Assembly (NCBI RefSeq): GCF_017352375.1
Contig: NZ_JAFEVR010000004.1
Span: forward strand, 1-64,000
DNA length: 64,000 nucleotides
Source: Mycolicibacterium sp. S2-37
GTDB lineage: Bacteria > Actinomycetota > Actinomycetes > Mycobacteriales > Mycobacteriaceae
Direction of reading: 5' to 3'
Position 1 is the stretch's first letter. Each line of letters starts with the position of its first letter. A program made the translations under genes and the position numbers. Below the pieces are notes generated by a model. The model saw only the letters and a program-made list of their open reading frames with translations, was not told where the DNA came from and made no database searches. Shown here piece after piece: positions 46,869 through 60,471 of this stretch.

Positions 46869-49800
46869 TCACGACGGAGGTGCCGTCCCTGATTCACCGG
46901 CGAGGGTGTCCGCGAGGCGCTGCGCCAGCGCCCTCACCGTGGTGATGTCCGTCGAGACGATCCGGATGCCGGTCTCGGTCTCGATGCGGGTCCGCACCTC
47001 CAGGGTCCCCAGCGAGTCGAGTCCGTACTCGGACAGCGGGCGGTCGGGATCGACCGCGCGGCGCAGGATCAGTCCGATCTGATCCGCCACCAGCTTGCGC
47101 AACCGGCCCGGCCACTCTTCGCGAGGAAGCTGGTACAGATCGGTCAGGAACGCGCTCGACGTCGTCGCGGTCTGGCCGACCGACCGGAACGCCTCGGCGA
47201 ACGGGCTGGTCTCGGCGAACGCCGCCAGCCACGGTGCACCCGCGACCGGAGCGTACCCGGAGTAGGCGCGATCGTGGCGCAGCAGCGCGTCGAAGGCATG
47301 GGCACCGTCGTCGGGCAGGATCGCCATCGCGGCATCCTCCGCAAGACCCTGACCGCGACCGATCTCCGCCCATGCACCCCAGGCGATGGAGTTCGCCGGC
47401 AGCCCCTGGGCCCGGCGCCAGTGGCTGAACGCATCGAGCCAGCTGTTGGCCGCGGCGTAGGCGCCCTGGCCGGGAGAGCCGACCATCGCCGCGGCCGAAC
47501 TGAACGAACAGAACCAGTCCAGCGGGTGGCCGTGGGTCGCCGCGTGCAGATGCCAGGCGCCGAAGACCTTCGGCGCCCAGTCCCGGTCGACGAGTTCATC
47601 GGTGATGTTGGGCAGGGTGGCGTCCTCGACGACGGCGGCCGCGTGCAGCACCCCGCGCACGGGCAGTCCGGTGGCGGTGGCCGCCGCGATCAGCCGGGCC
47701 GCGGTGTCGGCAGCGGCGACATCGCCGAGCGTCACCTCGACCTCGGTGCCTGCGGCGCGCATCCGCTCGATCGCGCGCTGCACCTCCGGGCCGGGGGCGG
47801 ACCGGCCGTTCAGGACGATGCGACCGCAGCCGGCCGTGGCCATCCGCTCGGCCAGGAACAGGCCGAGGCCGCCCATGCCGCCGGTGATGACATAGGCGCC
47901 GTCGGGCCGGAACACGGTGGCGTCCTCGGGGAGGACCACCGCGCCGGCGCGTCCGGTGTGCTCGATGTCGAGGACCAGTTTGCCGGTGTGCTCGGCGGCG
48001 CCCATCACGCGGATCGCGGTGGCGCCGTCGCGCAGGGGGTAGTGCGTCGTCTCCGGCAGCGGCAGCACGCCGTCGGCGATCTGCTGATAGACCGTCTCCA
48101 GCAGGCGGCGCATGACGTCCGGGTTGGTCAGCGTGAGCAGCGCCAGATCGACGGCGTAGAACGCCAGGTTGCGACGGAACGGGAACAGACCCATCTTGGT
48201 GTCGCCGTAGATGTCGCGTTTACCGATCTCGATGAACCGGCCGCCGAAGGACAGCAGTTCGAGCCCGGCGCGCTGCGCGGCACCCGGCAGCGAGTTGAGC
48301 ACGATGTCGACCCCGTAGCCGTCGGTGTCGTGGCGGATCTCGTCGGCGAACGCGGTGCTGCGCGAATCGTAGACATGCTCGATACCCCAGTCGCGCAACA
48401 GCTTCCGGCGCTCCGGGCTGCCCGCGGTGGCGTAGATCTGCGCGCCTGCGGCCTTGGCGATCGCCAGCGCGGCCTGCCCGACCCCGCCGGTGGCCGAGTG
48501 GATGAGCACCTTGTCGCGCGAGGAGATCCGGGCCAGGTCGTGCAGGCCGTACCAGGCGGTGGCATGCGCGCTGGGAACGGCGGCCGCCTGCTTCTCCGGC
48601 AGCGAGTCGGGCAGTTTCACCGCGAGGTTGGCGTCGCAGGTGACGTAGGTGCTCCACGCGCCGTCGGCCGAGATGCCGGCAACGCGGTCGCCTACCGCGA
48701 GATCGGTGACGCCGGCGCCGACACCGGTCACCACACCGGCGAAATCGGCGCCCAGGCGGGGCATCCGTCCCTCGAAGCTGGGGTATCGGCCGTAGGCGAC
48801 GAGGACGTCGGCGAAGTTCAGGTTCGACGCCGCGACCGCCACCTCGATCTGACCCGGACCGGGGGCGACGCGGTCGAAGGCCACGAACTCCAGCGACTCG
48901 AGGTCGCCGGGGGTGCGGATCTGCAGCCGGACACCGCCGTTCTCCAGGTCGACGACGGTGCGGCGGCGCTCCTCGGCCTGCAGTGGTGTGGCGTTCAGTC
49001 GCGCCACGTGGAAGTGACCGTCCCGCCAGGCCGTCTCGTCTTCATCGGAACCCGACAGCAGCTGCTCGGCCACCAGTGCGACGTCGGTGTCGCCGTCGAC
49101 GTCGATCTGGGTGGCCCGCAGCTCCGGGTGCTCCAGATTCACCGCGCGGACCAAACCCCGCAGACCGGCGTGTTCGAGGTTCGCGACGTCGGCGGGCAGT
49201 ACCGACGCCGCGTCGCGGGTCAGCACGAACAACCGTGGCGCCGCACCGGGAACGGCGGTGACCTGCTGGGCGATGTGCACGAGGTGGCGCACGTGATCAG
49301 CCCCGCGCGCCGGGATGTCGTCGCGGTGTCCGCCGGGCTCACCGGCGACGATCACCACACCGGTGTGCGGATCGGCCTCGAGGCGCTCGGTGACCGCGTC
49401 GGCGGGCACCGGGCCGTCGCCGGCGACCGGCCAGGCGACGGTGGCCACGTCGACGTCGGCACGCGTCAGCGCCAGGGCCAGTCGGCTCGCCAGCGCGTCG
49501 GCACCGGTGTCGATCACCAGCCAGTGGCCGGCCTCCACGTGTGCGGGCGCCGGCGCCTCCTGCCTGCGCCAGTCGATGGTCAGCAACCGGTCGTTGAGCA
49601 GCCGGTCGCGTTGCCCGCCCGCGGTCGAGCCGGTGCCCATCCGTAGACCCTCGACGGTGAGCAGCACGGCACCGTCCTCGCCGAGGACGTCGATGTCGGC
49701 CTCGACCGCGGCGGCGCTGATCGTGGTGACCGTGACGTGGCAGTAGTGGGCGTGGCGGGTCGAGCCGAGGGTGCGGATGCGACGCACTCCCAGCGGGAGC

Positions 49801-52800
49801 ATCAGGGTCCCGGTCGCGTCGGCCGCGAGCGCGGGGTGGGCGCCGACGGCCTGGAAGCAGGCGTCGAGCAGGGCGGGGTGGATGGCGTACGCGGACTGTT
49901 GTGAACGGATGGAGCCCGGCAGCGCGACCTCGGCGAGCACGGTGTCGGCGCTGTCGGCGGTGTTGGTGGCGACCAGACCGGAGAAGGCGGACCCGTAGTC
50001 GATGCCGCGCTGGGCGAACCATGCGCGCAGGGCCGCGCCCTCCACCCGGACCGGGTGGGCGGCCAGCAGGGCGTCGATGTCACGGGCCCCGGGGATGTCG
50101 GAATCGGTGTCGGCTGCGTGCAGGACGGACGTCGCACGGCGGATCTCGGTGCCCTGGTCGAAGGTCTCGACGACGAATTCGGCGGTGCCGGGCCGGGTGA
50201 CGGTGGCGACCGCCGACACCGGGCTCTGCTCCTCCAGCAGGAGCAGCGCCTCGAAGCTGACGTCGCGGACCTCGGACCCCTCACCGAAGACCGCGTGCGA
50301 CGCCGTGAGCGCCATCTCGCAGTACGCCGCACCCGGCAGCGCCGCGACGTTGTGCACCTGGTGGTCGCCGAGCCACGGCTGCTGCGCGGTGCCGACGTCG
50401 GCCTGCCACACATGCCGTTCGGGTTCCTCGGGCAATCGGACGTGAGCACCGAGCAGCGGGTGGACCGCGACGGTGGCGCCGCCCTGGTCCTGTCCGCCGC
50501 GGGTCAGCATCAGATGGGTGCGGGTCCAGGTCGGCAGCGGTGCGTCGACCAGCCGGCCGTGCGGGTACAGCACCGAGAAGTCGATCTCGCCACCGGCGGC
50601 GTGCAGTTCGGCGACGAAGGCGAGCAGACCCTCGGGCACCTCCTGGTCGCGGCGCATGGCGGCCAACGTGGACAGGCTGATGTCCAGGCCGCGGCCGGTC
50701 TGGTCGACCGCGTGGGTGAGCAGCGGATGCGGCGACAGCTCACCGAACACGCGGTAGCCGTCCTCCAGGGCGGCCTGCACGGCCGCGGAGAACCGTACGG
50801 CGTGACGGAGGTTGTCGGCCCAGTAGTAGGCGTCGAACTCGGGGATGTCGCGCGGGTCGTAGAGGGTGGCCGAGTAGTACGGGATCACCGGGTCCAGCGG
50901 TTCGACGTCGTCGAGCACATCGGTCAGGTCGTCAAGGATCGGGTCGACCTGCGGGGAGTGCGACGCGACGTCCACGGCGACCTCGCGCGCCATCACGCCG
51001 CGGCGCTCCCACTCGTCGATCAGCTCGCGGACGGACTCCTTGGCGCCGCCGACCACGGTCGACTCCGGCGACGCGATGACCGACAGCACCACGTCGGTGA
51101 TGCCGCGGGCGGCCAGTTCGGACAGCACCTGTTGGGCGGGCAGCTCCACCGAGGCCATGGCGCCGGATCCGGCGATGCCCGCCATCAGTCGTGAGCGCCG
51201 GCAGATGACCTTCACACCGTCGTCGAGGGACAGCCCGCCGGCGACGACGGCCGCGGCCGACTCCCCCATCGAGTGGCCGATCACCGCGCCCGGTAGCACG
51301 CCGTAGGACTTGAGGGTGGCGGCCAGCGCGATCTGCACGGCGAACACGGTCGGCTGGACGCGGTCGATGCCGGTCACCTTCTCCGGCGCCGACATCGCCT
51401 CGGTGACCGAGAACCCCGACTCGCGGGCGATCAGCGGTTCCAGCTCGGCGACCGTGGCGGCGAACACCGGTTCGCTCTCCAGCAGCCCCTTGCCCATTCC
51501 GGCCCACTGCGAGCCCTGCCCGGAGAACACCCAGACCGGTCCCCGATCGCCCGCGGTGACGGATGCGTGGTGGCGGCTGTCGCTGTCGGCGGCCTCACGC
51601 AGCTGTTTGATCAGACCGGCATGGCTGTTGGCCAGCACTGCGGCCCGGACCGGCCGGTGCGAGCGCCTGCGCGCCAGCGTGTAGGCGAGATCGCGGAGGT
51701 CCACCTCGGTGTGACCGTCGACCCAGTCGGCGAGCCGGGCCGCGGTGCGGCGCAATTCGTCGGTCGAGGTGGACGACAGCGCGAACAGCAGCGCCCCGTC
51801 GACCGGGTCGGCGTCGGCGGTCAACGGCGCGTCGGGCGCCTGCTCGATCACCGCGTGGACGTTGGTGCCGGAGATGCCGTAGGCCGAGACCGCGGCACGG
51901 CGCGGTCCGGAGCCCGGATGGGGCCACCTGGTGGTCTCCTGCGGCACGAAGAGGTTGGTCTCGATCCGCGCCATCTCGTCGGGCATGCGGTTGAAGTGCA
52001 GGTTCTGCGGGACCGCTGCATGCTGCAGCGACAGGATCGCCTTGATCAGTCCGACGGCGCCGGACGCCGACTGCGAGTGGCCGAAGTTGGTCTTGGCGGC
52101 GCCCAGCGCGCACGGGGCCGCGGTGCCGTAGACCGCGGCGAGGCTGGAGTACTCGATGGGATCCCCGACCGGGGTACCGGTGCCGTGCGCCTCGACCAGG
52201 CCGATGGTGGCCGGATCCGTCCCACCCGCGGCCAGGGCGGCCCGGTAGACCTCGACCTGCGCGTCACGCGACGGCGTGGCGATGTTGACCGTGTGGCCGT
52301 CCTGGTTGGCCGCGGTGCCCTTGACGACGGCCAGGATGCGGTCGCCGTCGCGCTGGGCATCCGGCAGGCGCTTGAGGAACAGCAGGGCCGACGCCTCGCC
52401 GGAGACGAAGCCGTCCGCTTCGACGTCGAACGCGTGGCAGCGGCCGGTCGGCGACAACATGCCCTGCGCCGATCCGGATGACAGCTTGCGCGGCTCGAGG
52501 GTGAGCGACACCCCGCCGGCCAGGGCCAGGTTGCTCTCGCCGTCGTGCAGGCTCTTGCACGCCATGTGTACGGCCAGCAGACCCGACGAGCAGGCCGAGT
52601 CCACGGTGTAGGCGGGGCCGCGCAGGCCCAGTGCATAGGAGATGCGGCCCGAGGCGAGGCTGAAGTTGTTGCCGGTGAAGCCGTAGGGCCCCTCGATGGC
52701 GTTGGCGTCCGCGGCGAGGAGCTGATAGTCGCCGTGGGTCATGCCGATGAAGACGCCGGTCAGCGATTCGGCCAGTGCGGTCGGGGCGACGCCGGCGTGT

Positions 52801-53123
52801 TCGACGGCCTCCCACGCGGTTTCCAGCAGCAGCCGGTGCTGCGGATCGATCGCGGTCGCCTCGCGCTCGCTGATTCCGAAGAACCCGGCGTCGAAGCCGC
52901 CCACATCGGAGAGGAAGGCACCCCACTTGGACACCGACCGTCCCGGGACACCCGGCTCCGGGTCGTAGTAGTCGTCGGCGTCCCAGCGCTCGGGCGGAAC
53001 CTCGGTGACGAAGTCCTCTCCGCGCAGCAGCGCCTCCCACAGCAGCTCGGGTGAGTCGATCCCGCCAGGCAGCCGACAGGCCATACCTATGACCGCGATG
53101 GGGGTGACCGGTGCGTCAACCAC
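46869..53123 (-). CDS. pks: Modular type I polyketide synthase, Mas/Pks5/Pks2 type
   Basis: A single-module 2084-residue synthase with domain order KS (1-430), AT (about 525-820), DH (880-1170), ER (1420-1740), KR (1760-1960) and ACP. Catalytic residues seen are KS Cys178, His313 and His349; AT Ser618 in GHSMGE, with VASH at 719-722; DH His921 and Asp1087; an ER and a KR Rossmann glycine motif each; and ACP Ser2037 in DSLG. All reductive domains look intact. The VASH block and family type suggest methylmalonyl extension, hence methyl-branched fatty acids made iteratively. No thioesterase is present. GTG 53123 has AGAGG upstream. Chain length is unknown. Confidence 0.93.
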   Translation of the reverse strand: MVDAPVTPIAVIGMACRLPGGIDSPELLWEALLRGEDFVTEVPPERWDADDYYDPEPGVPGRSVSKWGAFLSDVGGFDAGFFGISEREATAIDPQHRLLLETAWEAVEHAGVAPTALAESLTGVFIGMTHGDYQLLAADANAIEGPYGFTGNNFSLASGRISYALGLRGPAYTVDSACSSGLLAVHMACKSLHDGESNLALAGGVSLTLEPRKLSSGSAQGMLSPTGRCHAFDVEADGFVSGEASALLFLKRLPDAQRDGDRILAVVKGTAANQDGHTVNIATPSRDAQVEVYRAALAAGGTDPATIGLVEAHGTGTPVGDPIEYSSLAAVYGTAAPCALGAAKTNFGHSQSASGAVGLIKAILSLQHAAVPQNLHFNRMPDEMARIETNLFVPQETTRWPHPGSGPRRAAVSAYGISGTNVHAVIEQAPDAPLTADADPVDGALLFALSSTSTDELRRTAARLADWVDGHTEVDLRDLAYTLARRRSHRPVRAAVLANSHAGLIKQLREAADSDSRHHASVTAGDRGPVWVFSGQGSQWAGMGKGLLESEPVFAATVAELEPLIARESGFSVTEAMSAPEKVTGIDRVQPTVFAVQIALAATLKSYGVLPGAVIGHSMGESAAAVVAGGLSLDDGVKVICRRSRLMAGIAGSGAMASVELPAQQVLSELAARGITDVVLSVIASPESTVVGGAKESVRELIDEWERRGVMAREVAVDVASHSPQVDPILDDLTDVLDDVEPLDPVIPYYSATLYDPRDIPEFDAYYWADNLRHAVRFSAAVQAALEDGYRVFGELSPHPLLTHAVDQTGRGLDISLSTLAAMRRDQEVPEGLLAFVAELHAAGGEIDFSVLYPHGRLVDAPLPTWTRTHLMLTRGGQDQGGATVAVHPLLGAHVRLPEEPERHVWQADVGTAQQPWLGDHQVHNVAALPGAAYCEMALTASHAVFGEGSEVRDVSFEALLLLEEQSPVSAVATVTRPGTAEFVVETFDQGTEIRRATSVLHAADTDSDIPGARDIDALLAAHPVRVEGAALRAWFAQRGIDYGSAFSGLVATNTADSADTVLAEVALPGSIRSQQSAYAIHPALLDACFQAVGAHPALAADATGTLMLPLGVRRIRTLGSTRHAHYCHVTVTTISAAAVEADIDVLGEDGAVLLTVEGLRMGTGSTAGGQRDRLLNDRLLTIDWRRQEAPAPAHVEAGHWLVIDTGADALASRLALALTRADVDVATVAWPVAGDGPVPADAVTERLEADPHTGVVIVAGEPGGHRDDIPARGADHVRHLVHIAQQVTAVPGAAPRLFVLTRDAASVLPADVANLEHAGLRGLVRAVNLEHPELRATQIDVDGDTDVALVAEQLLSGSDEDETAWRDGHFHVARLNATPLQAEERRRTVVDLENGGVRLQIRTPGDLESLEFVAFDRVAPGPGQIEVAVAASNLNFADVLVAYGRYPSFEGRMPRLGADFAGVVTGVGAGVTDLAVGDRVAGISADGAWSTYVTCDANLAVKLPDSLPEKQAAAVPSAHATAWYGLHDLARISSRDKVLIHSATGGVGQAALAIAKAAGAQIYATAGSPERRKLLRDWGIEHVYDSRSTAFADEIRHDTDGYGVDIVLNSLPGAAQRAGLELLSFGGRFIEIGKRDIYGDTKMGLFPFRRNLAFYAVDLALLTLTNPDVMRRLLETVYQQIADGVLPLPETTHYPLRDGATAIRVMGAAEHTGKLVLDIEHTGRAGAVVLPEDATVFRPDGAYVITGGMGGLGLFLAERMATAGCGRIVLNGRSAPGPEVQRAIERMRAAGTEVEVTLGDVAAADTAARLIAAATATGLPVRGVLHAAAVVEDATLPNITDELVDRDWAPKVFGAWHLHAATHGHPLDWFCSFSSAAAMVGSPGQGAYAAANSWLDAFSHWRRAQGLPANSIAWGAWAEIGRGQGLAEDAAMAILPDDGAHAFDALLRHDRAYSGYAPVAGAPWLAAFAETSPFAEAFRSVGQTATTSSAFLTDLYQLPREEWPGRLRKLVADQIGLILRRAVDPDRPLSEYGLDSLGTLEVRTRIETETGIRIVSTDITTVRALAQRLADTLAGESGTAPPS

Positions 53124-53877
53124 GACTGCAAACCTCTTCCGAACGGGAAAACCTGTACCGACAGCGGACCCGATAGTGACGGATCTCCGCGCAGGTGTGG
53201 GTGCTCCGTACGCGTCGATCCGGACTACGGTGGTCCGTACCGGCGTCGAGTTGGCCCGGTTGTTGCCGGTCCGTCTCCGCAGAATCTATACGAGCAAATT
53301 CCGACGGATCATTGCTAGTTCAATATCTGCCGCCGAAACGTTACACGAAACGCGTCAAAATTGCAGTTTCCGGCGCCGATTTTGCCCTGACCTGCGCGTC
53401 TTCCAGTTTTCGTCATTCATGATCGTCTTGGCTTCCTCTTGGCTTACTCTCAGGTTTGTCGGCCTATGCAAATTTGGCAAACCATCGTCCGCGTTATTTT
53501 CGATTCCTGTGAGGGTGCTGTGTACTCACGATCCAGGCGCCCATGTGACATAAACCACCGTATCGGCGTGTCGATTGTGCCTGCACAGAGCGGAAACCGA
53601 GGAGTCGACCCGGAGCGGCGGACCGGCCGGCCCGGCGACGGCGACGGCGTCGCGGCGCCGTGTCGGGGCGGTGGGGTCGCGAATGTGGCAACAGCACTTC
53701 GGATAACGATCCTTATGGCGCTCCGGTCGCCAGCAAACTCCGCTCCGGCCCGGCCCTGCCCGGCCTCGCCACCCGGCGAGCCGACCAATCCGAAGATGTG
53801 GAGAAAATTTATGGTCGATTCACGCTGTCGGCGCGCCCGCGGGCCGTCAGATGCGACCCGCCCGCATGCGATGCGAG
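53124..53877. other. Gene-free, partly AT-rich upstream region of the pks operon
   Basis: About 750 bp with no convincing gene on either strand; ORFs present lack family similarity or good start context. The part 53281-53560 is clearly more AT-rich than its surroundings, and TAGATT on the minus strand (53283-53288) is a possible -10 giving a leader of about 150 nt. It probably holds the pks promoter and regulator or nucleoid-protein (Lsr2-type) sites. No specific site could be named. Confidence 0.6.
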
Positions 53878-55158
53878 CTACTGCGTCAGTCGGCGATCCG
53901 CGACCGATCCCGGACCGGAGAAGGCGGCGCCCAATTCGGGCACGGGCCGGTAGCCGCGCCGCTGCGCGCGTGCCAGATCGCGGCGGATCAGCAGGTTCAG
54001 ACCGGCGATGGCGCCCATGTCCAGCACCATCGGTGTGAGCAGCCGGTTGTGTACGAACCCGATCGACAGACCCGACACCGGGTCGGCCCAGCCGGTGGAC
54101 CCGCCCAGCCCGACATGGCCGAAGCCGCGCATGACGCCGAACGGCAGCGAGTGGTAGCCGAGGTGGAAGGCCAGCGGGATGCCGATGTTGCGGTCCGGCC
54201 GCAGATTGGGCTTGCCGGTCAGGCCCGCGGAGATCTGCGGCGAGAGCAGATCGGTTCCGTCCACGCTGCCGCCGTTGGCGATCGCCGCGTACATCTTGGC
54301 CAGTCCCCTGGCGGTCGCCACCCCGTTGGCCGCCGGGATTTCCGCGTCCAGGAACGGCGTGTCACCCTGCACCACGGACTTCATGCCGGGGAAGTACAGC
54401 GATCCGAACATTCCGGAGAACTGCAGGGCGGCGATCTTCGGGGCGACGAAGTTGAACACCGGGTTGGCGATCGTGCCCTGCGGCACGAGGATCTGCGCGA
54501 CCGTGGTGGGTGATCCCGCAGGCGGTCGGCCCAGGTGCAGACCGTCGGTGTCGAGTGGTTCGGCGAGCTCGGTCCGGATCAGCTCGGCCATCCCGCGACC
54601 GGTCACCGAGCGGGCCAGACCGGACATCAGCCAGCCGTACGTCAATGCGTGATAGGCCGAGTGCCCGTGCAGGAAACGGTTGACCGGCATCGCCGCCAGC
54701 CGCTCCTCCATGGCCAGATGGTTCAGCAGGTCGGCTTTGCCGACGCCGTTGAGTTGCGAAAGGCCCGCCCGGTGGCACATGAGGTCGCGGACGGTGATGC
54801 AGGCCTTGCCGTTGGCCGCGAATTCGGGCCAGAAGTCGGCGACGGGCCGGTCGTAGTCGATCAGGCCGCGGTCAACCAGCCGGTGGATGACCGTCGACGC
54901 CATCCCCTTGGTGGCCGAGAACACCATGGCGCCGGTGTCGGCGGTCCAGTACCTGGTGCCGCGCCGGTCGCTGTAGCCGGTCCAGATGTCGACGACCGGA
55001 TCGCCGTTGAGGAAGATCGACAGCGCCCCGCCGCCGAAGCGGCGACCGGGAAACAGCTCGGAGAAGCCTCGCAGGGTGCAGGCGAAGTTCTCGTCCGCCG
55101 CACCCTGGACGCCGTGGGGAAGCGCCGCGCTGCGCTCCCGGCTGCACTGCTGGGTCAC
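53878..55158 (-). CDS. lipL: Serine beta-lactamase-like esterase (LipL type)
   Basis: A 426-residue member of the beta-lactamase/esterase family (COG1680). The SxxK nucleophile motif is SATKGM near residue 85, and the second catalytic motif is YxxT-like in HALTYGWLMSGLA. FGHVGLGGSTGWADP replaces the KTG block near the C-terminus. Mycobacterial LipL (Rv1497, same position by memory) hydrolyses short esters and may act on cell-wall lipids. GTG 55158 was selected; TTG nearer the upstream stop is also possible. It follows meaB on the same strand by 41 bp and borders the lipid locus, but a role there is only inferred. Confidence 0.82.
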   Translation of the reverse strand: MTQQCSRERSAALPHGVQGAADENFACTLRGFSELFPGRRFGGGALSIFLNGDPVVDIWTGYSDRRGTRYWTADTGAMVFSATKGMASTVIHRLVDRGLIDYDRPVADFWPEFAANGKACITVRDLMCHRAGLSQLNGVGKADLLNHLAMEERLAAMPVNRFLHGHSAYHALTYGWLMSGLARSVTGRGMAELIRTELAEPLDTDGLHLGRPPAGSPTTVAQILVPQGTIANPVFNFVAPKIAALQFSGMFGSLYFPGMKSVVQGDTPFLDAEIPAANGVATARGLAKMYAAIANGGSVDGTDLLSPQISAGLTGKPNLRPDRNIGIPLAFHLGYHSLPFGVMRGFGHVGLGGSTGWADPVSGLSIGFVHNRLLTPMVLDMGAIAGLNLLIRRDLARAQRRGYRPVPELGAAFSGPGSVADRRLTQ

Positions 55159-55199
55159 AGGACGAATGTACCGCTGAGACCGGCTAAACAATCGCGAGT

Positions 55200-56210
55200 T
55201 TATCGACTCGTTAACCGCGGGTCCGCCGCCTCGAGCAGGCGCTGTGCCGCCAGCGCCGGGGTGAGCTCGCCGTCGCGCACCTGCCGCTCGACCTCCCCGC
55301 GGATCCGGCGCACCTCCTCGTTGCCGAGCACGCGGTCGAGTACGGCGTCGCGCACCAGCTGCCACGTCCACTGGACCTGCTGGGTGCGCCGGCGATTGTC
55401 GAACTCCCCCGCCTCGGTGAGCACGTCGCGGTGCCGGCACACGGTGTCCCACAACTCCTGCAGCCCCGAACCCTCCAGCGCGCTCATCGTCAGCACGGGG
55501 GGACGCCACAGCGTCTCGCGCGGATAGATCAACCGCAGCGCCGCCGTGAGTTCGCGGGCCGCGGACTTGGCCTCGACCAGGTGCGCCCCGTCGGCCTTGT
55601 TCACCACCACGATGTCGGCGAGCTCGAGGACACCCTTCTTGATGCCCTGCAGTTGGTCGCCGGTGCGCGCGAGCGTCAGGAAGACGAAGGTGTCGACCAT
55701 GTTGGCCACGGTCACTTCGGACTGCCCCACGCCGACGGTCTCGACCAGGATCACGTCGTATCCGGCCGCCTCGAGCAGCACGATGGTCTCGCGGGTGGCT
55801 CGGGCCACGCCGCCCAGCGTGCCCGACGTCGGCGAGGGCCGGATGTAGGCGTCGGGGTGCACCGCGAGCGTGGCCATGCGGGTCTTGTCCCCCAGGATCG
55901 AGCCCCCGGTGCGGGTCGACGAGGGGTCCACGGCCAGGACGGCCACCCGGTGCCCCTGCTCGATGAGATGGATTCCGAGCGCTTCGATGGTCGTCGACTT
56001 GCCGACGCCCGGCACCCCGGTGATCCCGACGTGGAAGGCGCCACCCGCTTTGGAATCGGGCTCAGCCATGAGCTCGAGCAGCAGCTCCTGGGCCCGTTGC
56101 CGATGGTCGCCGCGTGTCGACTCGACCAGGGTGATCGCCCGCGCCAGGGCGGAGCGGTCCCCGCCGCGCAGCGCGGCGGCGAGGTCCGCGGCAGCGACCG
56201 ATTGGCTCAT
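55200..56210 (-). CDS. meaB: Methylmalonyl-CoA mutase G-protein chaperone MeaB
   Basis: GTPase of the MeaB/ArgK family, 336 residues, that protects and reloads the B12 cofactor of methylmalonyl-CoA mutase. G-loop GVPGVGKST is near residue 66, VDPSST and ETVGVGQSE are the switch regions, and NKADG is the guanine motif. ATG 56210 abuts the mutB stop codon. Being next to the mutase genes confirms the role over the historical arginine-transport annotation. Confidence 0.93.
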   Translation of the reverse strand: MSQSVAAADLAAALRGGDRSALARAITLVESTRGDHRQRAQELLLELMAEPDSKAGGAFHVGITGVPGVGKSTTIEALGIHLIEQGHRVAVLAVDPSSTRTGGSILGDKTRMATLAVHPDAYIRPSPTSGTLGGVARATRETIVLLEAAGYDVILVETVGVGQSEVTVANMVDTFVFLTLARTGDQLQGIKKGVLELADIVVVNKADGAHLVEAKSAARELTAALRLIYPRETLWRPPVLTMSALEGSGLQELWDTVCRHRDVLTEAGEFDNRRRTQQVQWTWQLVRDAVLDRVLGNEEVRRIRGEVERQVRDGELTPALAAQRLLEAADPRLTSR

Positions 56211-58472
<2,262 letters not shown>

Positions 58473-58474
58473 GC

Positions 58475-60331
58475 TCAGGCCCCCAATCGGGTCAGCAGGT
58501 CGGAAAGGGCCCCTACCGCGTCGATCTTCGCGGTGAGGAAGTCGTCGGGCTGCGGGTCGGTCTCGGCCACCGCCTTCGGCGGGCCGGCCAGGCAGACGTG
58601 CTCCACCCCGGCGTCGTGCGCCGCCGCGACCACCGCGGCTGCCTCGCTGCCGTAGCGGGCGTCGGTGCCGCACACCACCGCGACCGCGGGTGTCGAATCC
58701 ATGCCGGTGACCGCCGCCGCGACACCCCTGGCGTCGAGTGGCCCGGGGTTGACCGACTCGATCCCGCCGGAGGCGAGCAGATTCGCTGCGAACGTGGTGC
58801 GGATGTTGTGCTCGGCGAGCGGGCCCAACGGCAGCAGCATCGCCTGCGGCCGGGAACCGGTGCGCGCCAGGTAGGCGTCCGACCGGTTGCGCAGCTCCTC
58901 GAAGCCGGCGGCGTAGCGCGCGACGGCGGTGAGTGCCTCGCCCGCGGGCAGCGGCTCCTCCCCCAGGTTCGGGTATTCGTTCACACCGGTGAGCGCGGTG
59001 CGCCGGTGGGCGATGTCGTCGCGCCGCAGGGCGGACACCTCGGCCACCCGCCCGGCGACGTACTCGCGCGCCTCGGTGAAACCGCCGTGGGATTCAATGT
59101 CCTGGAACAGGTTCCACGCCTGATCGGCCACCTGTGCGGTGAGGTTCTCGACGAACCACGAGCCGCCCGCGGGATCGAGGACGCGGCCGATGTGGGATTC
59201 CTCGAGCAGCAGCAGCTGGGTGTTGCGGGCGATGCGCCGAGCGAACGACCGCGACGTGCCGGGATACCCGTCCGGGATCGCGATGTCGAACGGATGCACC
59301 AGCACGGTGTCGGCACCGCCGACGCCGGCGGAGAACGCCGCGAGCGTGGTGCGCAGCATGTTCACCCACGGATCGCGCTGGGCCATCATCGCCAGCGACG
59401 AGACCACGTGCACCGTGGCGGCCCCCGCGTCGGGCGCGCCGACCACCTCGGCGACCCGCGCCCAGAGCAGGCGCAACGCGCGCAGCTTGGCGATGGTCAT
59501 GAACTGGTCGTCGTCGGCGGCGAGCCGGAAGCTCACCTGGCGCAACGCGTCGGCACCCGAGAGCCCCGACTCGGTGAGCAGACGCAGATAGCTCACGCCG
59601 GCGGCGACCGCACCCGCCAGCTCCCAGGACGCGCTGGCGCCGAGGTTGTGCAGGGCGGCGCCGTCGACGGTGATCGTCCGCACGTGGCCGCCGTAGCCGC
59701 CGACCCGCGCCGCCGTGGCGATCACCTCGGCGGTGTCCGCCGCCGGCCTGCCGCTCAGCGGGGCGGTCAACGGGTCCGCGCCGAGATCGACCGAGATCCG
59801 GTCGCGCTGCTGGTCGTCCAGGCCGGACAGCAGGCCGAGCATGGCCTCCGTCGCGGCCGCGAAGTCGCTGCCTGCCTCGAGTTGGACCGGTACCAGGTCG
59901 ACGAACACCCCGCTGAGCAGCCGGCCGAGGTCGGCTGCGGCCACCCCGCTGTCGCCGCCGACGCGCAGCACCAGCGCGCTGATCCCCTCGGTGAGGGCCA
60001 GCAGCACGTCGCCGTTCGCGTCCGAGGAGGAGTTCGCCGCGGGGAAGCTCTCCGCGACCTTCCATCCGGCGATGACGTCGCGCCGCGCGTCGCCTCCGCG
60101 GACGAAGGGCCAGCGTCCGGGTAGCGGAGGTTCGGGTACCGCGTCGAGGGCCGTGTAGAGCGGCCGGATCGGGAAGCCCTCGTAGGTCGGCGCATCGAGC
60201 AGCCGTTCGGGTTCGGGTGGCAGATCGGCGGGGTCGCGCCGCGTGCTCTTGGCCAGCACCCCGGCCACCGCGGTCCGCCACTGCGCCAGACCCGTCTCGA
60301 CGGCATTCGACCCCTGCACGGACACCGGCAT
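58475..60331 (-). CDS. mutA: Methylmalonyl-CoA mutase small subunit MutA
   Basis: Structural partner of MutB, 618 residues, with a barrel region homologous to MutB ([36 protein letters not shown]). It lacks the B12-binding DxHxxG motif, as expected for the non-catalytic subunit. ATG 60331 sits directly after an AGGAG, leaving no spacer. GTG at 60325 would have a six-base spacer and may be the true start. It leads the mutA-mutB-meaB-lipL operon. Confidence 0.94.
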   Translation of the reverse strand: MPVSVQGSNAVETGLAQWRTAVAGVLAKSTRRDPADLPPEPERLLDAPTYEGFPIRPLYTALDAVPEPPLPGRWPFVRGGDARRDVIAGWKVAESFPAANSSSDANGDVLLALTEGISALVLRVGGDSGVAAADLGRLLSGVFVDLVPVQLEAGSDFAAATEAMLGLLSGLDDQQRDRISVDLGADPLTAPLSGRPAADTAEVIATAARVGGYGGHVRTITVDGAALHNLGASASWELAGAVAAGVSYLRLLTESGLSGADALRQVSFRLAADDDQFMTIAKLRALRLLWARVAEVVGAPDAGAATVHVVSSLAMMAQRDPWVNMLRTTLAAFSAGVGGADTVLVHPFDIAIPDGYPGTSRSFARRIARNTQLLLLEESHIGRVLDPAGGSWFVENLTAQVADQAWNLFQDIESHGGFTEAREYVAGRVAEVSALRRDDIAHRRTALTGVNEYPNLGEEPLPAGEALTAVARYAAGFEELRNRSDAYLARTGSRPQAMLLPLGPLAEHNIRTTFAANLLASGGIESVNPGPLDARGVAAAVTGMDSTPAVAVVCGTDARYGSEAAAVVAAAHDAGVEHVCLAGPPKAVAETDPQPDDFLTAKIDAVGALSDLLTRLGA

Positions 60332-60471
60332 CTCCTGTTGTCGCAGCGTGTGACTGACCTGTCCAACCCTCAGGCTAAATGATGGCCGTCACTGACTCGT
60401 CCGCTGGTCGTGGCTGTCGCGGCGCCGAGCGGTCGGCTGTCTGTCACACACGGCCCGTATGGTTGACGAGC

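Noticed and set aside
47274-49646. 790-codon plus-strand ORF opposite the pks
   Set aside because: Same GC-rich shadow effect; no family motifs and no start context.
29703-53123. PDIM, glycopeptidolipid or sulfolipid locus
   Set aside because: No PpsA-E-type modular set, no NRPS and no Stf0 sulfotransferase are present, although Drr, Mas-type Pks, PapA and MmpL each occur in one or more of those loci.
53439-54038. 199-codon ORF in the pks upstream gap
   Set aside because: Becomes Arg/Pro-rich and runs antisense into the beta-lactamase-like gene; the N-terminal part covers the AT-rich control region and has no recognisable domain.
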